Below, piece after piece: positions 1 to 5,160 of a stretch of DNA of 7,059 bases; the stretch's first letter is position 1, and every line of letters begins with the position of its first letter. The DNA is taken from the NCBI GenBank assembly GCA_023265785.1, contig JAHFSL010000105.1:671-7729 (forward strand), in the 5' to 3' direction. The notes under the pieces are model-generated. The model was given only the letters and a program-made list of their open reading frames with translations, searched no databases and was not told the origin of the DNA. A program made the position numbers and the translations under genes. The DNA is from Candidatus Coatesiibacteriota bacterium. Lineage in GTDB: Bacteria; Oederibacteriota; CAKKQC01.

Positions 1-987
1 TCCCGACCCGCCGGTAAACGAGGTAAAAAAGGCGAAGACCAGCGCGCACACGATGGCCAGCCCGCCGGGCATCCAGCCCAGCCATGCGTCAAAGACCCGC
101 ACGAGCCGGCCGCAGGCCCCACCGGCCGCCATGATGTGGCCGGCCATGGTGAAGAGCGGCACGGCGGGGAGCATCGGATTGGCGGCCAACCGGTAGGTCT
201 CGGACGGGACGGAGGCCAGCGGGGTGCCGGAGGACCAGAACAGGACCAGCGCCAGCCCGCCCAGGAGGAGAAAGAGCGGCAGGCCGGCGAAGGTGGCGGC
301 GATCATCAGCACGATCCCGGCAGTGCGCACCCCGGGGCCCTGCAATTTCGTCACCAGGTCCGGCGCCCGGTTCAGGAGCGACGGAAGGAGCAGGACGCAC
401 ACGACCAGCATGAGGACGGCGATGGCCAGCCGCTCGCGGGACCGGTGGAAAGCCCACCACACGAGGAAGACGCCGACCAGGGCGTACCCCACGGGCAGGA
501 CAAGTTCAAAGACCCAGACGGGAATGCCGAGCGCCACCGTTTCCCCACCGACCCGGTCCGCGGCCACCATCTCGCCGCTGGCATAGGCGAGCACCGCGCA
601 GATGGCCGCGCCGAGGGCACCCGTCACGGTGCGGGCCACCGCCTGGGCGGCGGGCGGCAGGAAACTTGAGGTGGACAGGGTGAGCAGGCTATTGGCCCGG
701 GCGGCCAGGACCGCCCCCACGAACGCGATGACCAGCGTGAAGTGCTGGGTGAGCGGCGCCGCGGACTTGTACAGGAGCGTGCCGATGGGATGCCCCTCCC
801 CCTGCAGGTTGGCCCGGCGGATCACCGAGGAAGCCAGCGGGAGGACCGTCATCAACCCGAGCACGACCAGCGCGATCCACCGCTCCGGCCCACCCAGTTT
901 CCCCGCGCCCTCCAATTCCTCGGCGACGGCCGGTTCCGGGACCGGAATCGGGGCGGGCGGGCGGGGCTTAGTGCGCTTTGCGGGCAC
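1..987 (-). CDS. Fused TRAP transporter permease DctQ-DctM (3' end cut off by window)
   Basis: This is the membrane part of a TRAP transporter, with the small subunit (DctQ) and large subunit (DctM) fused. It would import the ligand delivered by the neighbouring binding protein, using an ion gradient, in the inner membrane. I read 329 codons, open to the window edge. A Pro-rich cytoplasmic N-terminus (about residues 1-34) precedes a DctQ-like part with helices near 37-57, 80-98, 117-140 and 154-180, including QHFTLVIAFVGA and the LLTLST segment typical of fused QM proteins. DctM begins near residue 187, with a helix containing AGLPLFLLLGGLALVLFW (about 234-251), then VPLFTMAGH (276-284) and the MPGGLAIV...FFTSFTGGSG stretch (306-329). 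About 300 more residues are expected beyond the window. The start is uncertain: GTG at 987 overlaps dctP by 20 bases and has only a weak ribosome site; ATG at 1017 is an in-frame alternative. Confidence 0.9.
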   Translation of the reverse strand, partial: MPAKRTKPRPPAPIPVPEPAVAEELEGAGKLGGPERWIALVVLGLMTVLPLASSVIRRANLQGEGHPIGTLLYKSAAPLTQHFTLVIAFVGAVLAARANSLLTLSTSSFLPPAAQAVARTVTGALGAAICAVLAYASGEMVAADRVGGETVALGIPVWVFELVLPVGYALVGVFLVWWAFHRSRERLAIAVLMLVVCVLLLPSLLNRAPDLVTKLQGPGVRTAGIVLMIAATFAGLPLFLLLGGLALVLFWSSGTPLASVPSETYRLAANPMLPAVPLFTMAGHIMAAGGACGRLVRVFDAWLGWMPGGLAIVCALVFAFFTSFTGGSG

Positions 988-1975
988 GGTACTCGTTACG
1001 GTATTTGAGGACCTCATCCGTATAGGCGGGCGGCCCCATCTTGCCACTCATCAACCTCCAGAAGTCCTCGGTTTCCTTGCGCCAGGCGGCCATCTCGGCC
1101 GGCTCCACCTTGACCACCGTGAGGCCCCGCTTGACCATCGCCGGCACCGCCTCGTCGCCAAGTTTTCTGATGTCCGCGCTCATCGCCTTCGCGGCCGCCG
1201 CCGCGGCGGCCTTGATCTTGACCTGCTGATCGGTGGGAACCTGCATCCAGGCCTTCCTGCTGACGGCCAGCCCGCCCATCAGCGGGCCCCAGCGCATGTC
1301 GGTCATGTACTTGGCCACGCCGAACCACTGGTTCAGGAGGGCGGCCAGCGGGGGCGCGTCGAAGACGTCGATCAATCCGGTCTGGAGCCCGGGCAACATG
1401 TCGGTGGAGGCCAGAGGTACCGGCCGGAACCGGGCCAGCGTGTAGAGATCCAGCGAATGGAGGTCGCCGGCCCAGACGAACAGCTTGGCCTGGCGCAGGG
1501 CCGCCAGGGTCGCGATGGGCTTTTTGGAGAAGAAATAGGCCCACCCGCCGTCGGTCCAGCACAGCATGACGAATCCCTTTTTCTCCATGTCCGCATCCAG
1601 CTTCGGGATCATCCTTCCGCGGACATATTCCAGTTCGTCGTAATTGTCGAACATGAGTGGCAGATGCAGGCACAGGAGCCCCTCGTCCAGCAGGGACAGC
1701 CCGACCGTGGACAGCCCCGCCGCGTGCAATTGGCCGATGCGCATTTTCTTCACCATGTCGGGCTCATCCCCCAAGACCCCGCCGGCATAGATATTGAGCT
1801 TGATCTCACCGCCGGAGATTTTCGTCATGTCCTGACCGATCTGCTTGATCATGGCGTGCCAGGGCGATCCCTCCGGGGCGAGCGAGCCCAATTTCAGGGT
1901 GAGCGGCTTCGCCGCCACGGGGGCCGCGAGCATCGCCGCGAGGGACAGGACGAGCCAGCGGGCGGGACGGATCAT
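968..1975 (-). CDS. dctP: DctP-family TRAP substrate-binding protein (TatP-like)
   Basis: Periplasmic ligand-binding component of the TRAP transporter encoded around it. The 335-residue length is normal for the family. A signal peptide (residues 1-22, hydrophobic core WLVLSLAAMLAAPV, cleavage after VAA) is followed by the family opening LKLGSLAPEGSPWHAM (28-42), SGGEIKLNIYAGGVLGDEPDM (54-74) and the helix region LPGLQTGLIDVFDAPPLA (194-211). ATG at 1975 overlaps the TatT stop as ATGA and has a strong GGAGG six bases upstream, so the start is secure and translation is probably coupled. In most DctP proteins a conserved Arg in a G-L-K-x-R-V motif binds the ligand carboxylate; the aligned segment here reads QAKLFVWAGD, with Phe166 at that place. 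The ligand may therefore be hydrophobic or uncharged. I see no lipobox, so it is probably soluble. A run of seven alanines (256-262) lies in a predicted helix. Confidence 0.93.
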   Translation of the reverse strand: MIRPARWLVLSLAAMLAAPVAAKPLTLKLGSLAPEGSPWHAMIKQIGQDMTKISGGEIKLNIYAGGVLGDEPDMVKKMRIGQLHAAGLSTVGLSLLDEGLLCLHLPLMFDNYDELEYVRGRMIPKLDADMEKKGFVMLCWTDGGWAYFFSKKPIATLAALRQAKLFVWAGDLHSLDLYTLARFRPVPLASTDMLPGLQTGLIDVFDAPPLAALLNQWFGVAKYMTDMRWGPLMGGLAVSRKAWMQVPTDQQVKIKAAAAAAAKAMSADIRKLGDEAVPAMVKRGLTVVKVEPAEMAAWRKETEDFWRLMSGKMGPPAYTDEVLKYRNEYRARKAH

Positions 1976-2925
1976 GGAGTGCCTCCTTGCGTTGCATCGG
2001 CGTCATCGGACAGGAAGAGGACGTCAGCCCGGTTGAGGAGCCACTGCGCCCGGCGGCGCGCCACCGCGTTGGCGAGCTTCAGGGATTCCTTTCTCCCCTC
2101 GGGATCCACCGCGAGGGCCTGCGCCAATTTGGCCTTAAAGTCGGGGCGATCCTGGTTCTTGACCGAGACGGACTCGGCCCAGGCCACGAACAGGCTGGCG
2201 CGCGTTCCCCCCGACAGGGCAAGGGCCCGGTCAAAATGCTTCTTGAGTTCGGCGGGGTCCGGCGCGGGGCCGGGACGGGAAGCCGCGAACGTCAGCATGA
2301 ACTCGTGGGGCGCGCCGCCGTCGAAGGTTTCATCAAGTGCGAGCGCGCGGGACATGAGGGCATCCACTTCGGGCAGGCGGGCGATCATCTCGGCATCGCC
2401 CTTGTCCGCGCTGATGCCCAGCCCCAGCGAGGCCGCGCACCAGTAGAGGAAGGGCACGTCGGCCGCCGTGGCCGTCGCCGCCGTACCCGCCGGGTCCTTC
2501 AGGAACGCCGCGGCCATCCCGGGATGTGCCACCTGAATTCCGCGCCAGCCATAGGCCAGCGCCCGGAGAAAGAGTTTCTTGGCCCGGGCCGAGGCCTCGC
2601 GCTGGCGCGCGACGTCGTTCTCAAAGGTCATCTCCGCGGCCTGCTGGACATACACATAGGCGTACAGCGTGTAGCCCTTGCAGGCGGCCAGGAGGAGACC
2701 GGGGTGCTCCGGCGACTGGGCCAGCAGGGTCTCGATAAACTTGAGAGAGAACGGGAGGGCGTCACCGATCAGCGGGATGTCATCGTCGGTCTCGTACACC
2801 GAGGGTCCCGAGGAGAGCCCGTCCCCGATCCTGTTGACGGCGTACCGCTTGATCGAGCAGCCCGACCCGGCGCCGCACAGCAGGGCCGTCAGCACCACCA
2901 CATGGAATCCCCCCCAACGGCTCAT
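1972..2925 (-). CDS. tatT: TatT-type TRAP transporter-associated TPR lipoprotein
   Basis: Accessory lipoprotein of TPR-protein-associated TRAP transporters (TatT family; not the twin-arginine system). In the characterised Treponema pallidum member it forms a helical TPR-like trimer that partners the binding protein. Family marks seen here, numbered from the chosen ATG (317 residues), are CSIKRYAVNRIGDGL (23-37), SVYETDDDIPLIGDALPFSLKFIETLL (two pieces, 42-68), PEHPGLLLAACKGYTLYAY (72-90), DVPFLYWCAASLG (156-168), ALALDE (194-199), HFDRALALSGG (230-240), AWAESVSV (248-255) and a final RRAQWLLNRADVLFL (291-305). A signal peptide ends at Cys23, the likely lipidated residue, although GAGSGC lacks the usual Leu at -3. 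No clear ribosome site precedes ATG 2925. In-frame upstream starts exist at ATG 2964 and GTG 3042; I chose 2925 because it gives a compact signal peptide. The stop overlaps the dctP ATG. Confidence 0.88.
   Translation of the reverse strand: MSRWGGFHVVVLTALLCGAGSGCSIKRYAVNRIGDGLSSGPSVYETDDDIPLIGDALPFSLKFIETLLAQSPEHPGLLLAACKGYTLYAYVYVQQAAEMTFENDVARQREASARAKKLFLRALAYGWRGIQVAHPGMAAAFLKDPAGTAATATAADVPFLYWCAASLGLGISADKGDAEMIARLPEVDALMSRALALDETFDGGAPHEFMLTFAASRPGPAPDPAELKKHFDRALALSGGTRASLFVAWAESVSVKNQDRPDFKAKLAQALAVDPEGRKESLKLANAVARRRAQWLLNRADVLFLSDDADATQGGTP
1982..1986 (-). promoter_or_regulatory. Shine-Dalgarno site of dctP
   Basis: On the minus strand GGAGG lies six bases before the dctP ATG at 1975, inside the last codons of the TatT gene. 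It supports that start and suggests efficient translation of the binding protein, which usually exceeds the membrane subunits in amount. Confidence 0.8.
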
Positions 2926-2953
2926 GGATGCGTATTGTCGCCGATTGGGGGGG
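2909..2953 (-). promoter_or_regulatory. C7/G7 stem-loop enclosing the predicted tatT start codon
   Basis: Seven C (plus strand 2909-2915) followed by AACGG pair with CCGATT followed by seven G (2941-2953), giving nine pairs, one bulged base (2944) and three further pairs around a 20-base loop (2921-2940). T2908 and A2954 could add one more outer pair. On the minus-strand transcript, the ATG at 2923-2925 falls inside the loop. The upstream arm is in the 76-base gap after the previous gene and the downstream arm spans about codons 2-6. No U-run follows, so it is not a Rho-independent terminator. A regulatory role is inference; an alternative start at 2964 would make both arms coding. Confidence 0.45.
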
Positions 2954-3001
2954 AAGGATGCCATCGCCAGACCGGGCGAATGCGCCGGCCTGACTTTGAG
3001 C

Positions 3002-3571
3002 CTATTTGCGGCGGTGCTCGCCCCCCTGGCCGTGGCCGTCACGCCCCTCGCCGGCCCCGTGGTCGCGCACCCCGTTGTCCCGGTGCTCGCGCCGCTCGTG
3101 CCGGCGGACCGCGCGCGCCACCCGGGGGTGATGCGCGATGAATACCTGTCGCTGTTCGGGGGTCATGGACCGCCACCGATCAGCCAGCCGCTCACGGAGC
3201 TCGGGGTGGGTGCGGCAGAACTGGGCCCGATCCCGGGGGCTCATCTCGTCCCATTTCCGCTTCAGCATGCGCCGGCCCAGTTTCGGATGGTCCCTGAGGA
3301 ACGCCTGCCGCTCCTCCGGCGTCATGGCGTCCCACCGGGCCTTCGCCTGGTCGCGCAGGTCAGGGTGGGCTTCGAGCAGGTCGCCCGCGTCGCGATCATC
3401 CATGTGTTCCACGTCCGCGCCGTCCGCCGGCACGGCCGGCGTGGCCGCGTTCGGGTTGTCGTTGTGGGGATTGCCGCCGCCGGGGACGGCGGGGGTCGCT
3501 TCCGCCCGCACGGCCGAGGGGCGAATCACCAGCACAAGGGCCAGCAGGGAGAGGGTCATCAGGTGCTTCAT
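3002..3571 (-). CDS. Exported protein with three tandem W-x-x-M-S/T-P repeats (DUF3106-like)
   Basis: Function unknown. The 189-residue product starts with a clear signal peptide (MKHLMTLSLLALVLV..., cleavage probably after VRA at residue 23). A Pro/Asn/Ala-rich linker (25-55) leads to three repeats at about 79-105, 106-132 and 132-158. Each has a basic residue, Trp, x-x-Met-Ser/Thr-Pro, then an Arg-containing helix and a His-Pro pair; the His-Pro pairs recur at 69, 95, 122 and 148. The Trp...MTPEERQ pattern resembles DUF3106-type repeats, but I cannot confirm membership. The tail (157-189) is rich in His, Arg, Gly, Asp and Glu, which could bind metal or a polyanion. ATG 3571 is chosen because AAGGAGGA lies six bases upstream and the signal peptide begins there; GTG at 3598, overlapping the previous stop as GTGA, is less likely. 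It follows the previous gene by 23 bases. Confidence 0.82.
   Translation of the reverse strand: MKHLMTLSLLALVLVIRPSAVRAEATPAVPGGGNPHNDNPNAATPAVPADGADVEHMDDRDAGDLLEAHPDLRDQAKARWDAMTPEERQAFLRDHPKLGRRMLKRKWDEMSPRDRAQFCRTHPELRERLADRWRSMTPEQRQVFIAHHPRVARAVRRHERREHRDNGVRDHGAGEGRDGHGQGGEHRRK
3098..3337 (-). repeat. Three tandem coding repeats of about 26-27 residues
   Basis: The units begin RWDAMTPEERQAF, KWDEMSPRDRAQF and RWRSMTPEQRQVF, each followed by a His-Pro pair and a basic helix-like segment. A degenerate half unit (LLEAHPDLRDQAKA) precedes them, ending about base 3338. The repeat is clear in the protein but weak in the DNA, which suggests an old duplication held by selection on the protein. 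Confidence 0.8.
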
Positions 3572-3577
3572 GGCAGT

Positions 3578-3582
3578 CCTCC
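3578..3582 (-). promoter_or_regulatory. Shine-Dalgarno site of the repeat-protein gene
   Basis: GGAGG (within AAGGAGGA) on the minus strand stands six bases before ATG 3571. It decides the start in favour of 3571 over GTG 3598 and lies in the 23-base spacer after the preceding gene. Confidence 0.8.
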
Positions 3583-3594
3583 TTCCGAGTTCGG

Positions 3595-5160
3595 TCACTG
3601 CTCCATCTCGATACTACCGTCAGCGGGGGCCTCCTCGGGGGGCGGCTCCTCATCCGGCAGGGGGGCCGCCACGGGCGGCGGGGCGGGCTTGGTCTTGAGA
3701 CGGGGTTTGCGCTTCGGTTTGGGCTTCGGGGCTGCGGGCGGCGAGGCCACCGGCTTGGGGACTTCCGCTCCCTCGCCCCACAGCTCCTGGACGAAGACCG
3801 TCCCCTTGCACTGCCGCTCCGTGGCGGGCAGGACGGCCAGGCTCCAGCCCGTCACCGAAGCGGGATCCAGGATGCCATCGGCTTCCGCGGGCGGCTGGCG
3901 CAGGTTGACCACCGCGTCCGGCATGAATTCGGCCAGCGGGAGGCGCAGGGCCGACCCGTCCTCCGGCACGGTGCGAACCGTGGCAAACCGCTCGCCCCGG
4001 GCCTCCACGAGGGTGAACTTCAGCAGGACCTGGGGCACGGCCGGCTCCACCTTCACCCGGGCCACGAGCCCCGTTGCGCCGGCCAGGCCACGCGGCAGGT
4101 CGCGGAACTCGACCGCCGCGGGCCAGTGCTGGTAGGGCAGGGGCGCCGACCAGAAGCCGAGGGCGAGGCCATCCTGGGTCCCCGCCCGCGGCGCGCAGTT
4201 GACCGCCTCCACGGCGGTTCGCCAGTCGAACGGGCCCGCCACCGGCGGGATGTTCATCCCGATCCGCACGGCTTCGGAAGGCACCCGTTCCCTCCAGGCC
4301 GCGATGCCGTCCACCGTGACATCCGCCGGCTGGTTCAATTCGTGCAGGGCCGTGATGACAATTTCACGCACGGCCCTGGGATCAAACCGGCCGCGTCCCA
4401 CCGCGCGTGCGAAATCAAGCCGCACCTCACTCCAATCGGTGCCGAGCACTGCCGAGGCATAGACCGAGCCCCCTCCCGTGACGCCAATCTTGAGCTCGAC
4501 CGTGGGCGCGGAGGACTTCGCCCCCACCGATAGCCCGCGCCAGCCCGAGCAGTCCAGCGGCGCCGGGAGAACCAGGGACCACACCGTGCCGTACGCCAGG
4601 GCGGGGACCGCCGTGAGCGTCAGGGCCTTCCCGCTCTCGCATCCCGGCGGGCCCGCCTTCACCGTGAACTGGGGCTTGGGATCGGTGCCCGCCCGGCGGA
4701 CCGCGCCCGGCTCCGTTCCCGACACTGCCTTCTCAAAATCCTCGATGGGCAGGTACTCAAACGGGCTGGCCGGCGCCCTGGGGGCGGGGGCCGGCCTGAC
4801 CTTTGGTTTCGGTCGGGGGCGGGGTTTCGGCCGGGGCTTGGGTTTCGGCGCGGGGGCCGGGGTGGGCGCGGCTTCCGGTGCCGGCGCTTCCTCTTCGTCC
4901 CCCTCCCCCATCAGTTCCACCGACTTCTCGTCGGTCTCCGGTGCGGCCTCCTCGGCCGCGCTTTCCGGGGCGGCAGCCTCGGGAGCGGCGGTCTCTGCGG
5001 GCGCGCCGGCCTCGGGCGCAGGCGTCGCGGCCGGTGTCTCGGCGGGGGCGGCATCGGAAGGAGCCTCCTCCTCGTCCGCGCGGGCCAGCGGATGGACGGC
5101 CAGGGCCGCGCCCAGGACGAGGGCGACCGCCCAGCGGTGCGCGGGGCCGGTGAGGATCAC
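3595..5160 (-). CDS. Exported protein with two predicted carbohydrate-binding-like domains between charged Pro-rich arms
   Basis: I do not recognise a named family. The 521-residue product has a signal peptide (core AVALVLGAALAV, cleavage after ARA at 28). Residues 29-105 are Ala/Pro/Glu-rich and strongly acidic; 106-122 alternate Pro with Lys/Arg, like the periplasm-spanning rod of TonB. Two predicted beta-rich modules follow (about 134-291 and 296-465). The first, with WSLVLPAPLDCSGWRGLSVG, DWSEVRLDF and VTVDGIAAW, resembles the jelly-roll layout of CBM11/CIA30-type domains, where a buried ligand-facing sheet is followed by a description of sugar-dependent change; the second repeats the scheme with RLPLAEFMPD and GWSLAVLPA. 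A second Pro/Lys/Arg segment (477-497) and an acidic end (502-521) close it. No catalytic motif is seen. GTG 5160 overlaps the upstream stop as GTGA, so translation is probably coupled. It may bind glycan or scaffold in the periplasm (inference). Confidence 0.78.
   Translation of the reverse strand: MILTGPAHRWAVALVLGAALAVHPLARADEEEAPSDAAPAETPAATPAPEAGAPAETAAPEAAAPESAAEEAAPETDEKSVELMGEGDEEEAPAPEAAPTPAPAPKPKPRPKPRPRPKPKVRPAPAPRAPASPFEYLPIEDFEKAVSGTEPGAVRRAGTDPKPQFTVKAGPPGCESGKALTLTAVPALAYGTVWSLVLPAPLDCSGWRGLSVGAKSSAPTVELKIGVTGGGSVYASAVLGTDWSEVRLDFARAVGRGRFDPRAVREIVITALHELNQPADVTVDGIAAWRERVPSEAVRIGMNIPPVAGPFDWRTAVEAVNCAPRAGTQDGLALGFWSAPLPYQHWPAAVEFRDLPRGLAGATGLVARVKVEPAVPQVLLKFTLVEARGERFATVRTVPEDGSALRLPLAEFMPDAVVNLRQPPAEADGILDPASVTGWSLAVLPATERQCKGTVFVQELWGEGAEVPKPVASPPAAPKPKPKRKPRLKTKPAPPPVAAPLPDEEPPPEEAPADGSIEMEQ
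3670..3732 (-). other. C-terminal Pro/Lys/Arg-rich segment
   Basis: It encodes residues about 477-497, where Pro alternates with Lys or Arg (PKPKPKRKPRLKTKP). It is followed by a short acidic Pro/Glu tail. The composition suggests an extended, non-globular rod. Confidence 0.75.
4795..4845 (-). other. N-terminal Pro/Lys/Arg-rich segment
   Basis: It encodes residues about 106-122 (PKPKPRPKPRPRPKPKV). It separates an acidic Ala/Pro/Glu-rich stretch (4846-5076) from the first folded module. The short period gives imperfect direct repeats in the DNA. Confidence 0.75.

Noticed and set aside
930..945. Small hairpin CCGGT...ACCGG just after the dctP stop
   Set aside because: The stem is only five pairs in very GC-rich coding sequence, with no U-run after it, so neither terminator nor regulator can be argued.
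1194..1207. 14-base palindrome in dctP
   Set aside because: It arises from consecutive GCC/GCG alanine codons and needs no operator function to explain it.
602..2446. Long open frame on the plus strand (614 codons)
   Set aside because: It lies antisense to three well-supported transporter genes, and its translation is Arg/Gly/His-rich without domains or a signal. This is the usual shadow of high-GC coding sequence.
2926..3001. Promoter in the gap before tatT
   Set aside because: AT-containing bits such as GACAAT occur, but I could not find a matching -35 element at proper spacing.
3572..3598. Longer start (GTG 3598) for the repeat-protein gene, giving another GTGA overlap
   Set aside because: The ATG at 3571 has a strong Shine-Dalgarno site at the right distance and directly begins a normal signal peptide. 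The longer form would add nine residues before it.
1987..4135. Overlapping long open frames on the plus strand
   Set aside because: They are antisense to the TatT, repeat-protein and CBM-like genes, and show no recognisable motif or ribosome site.
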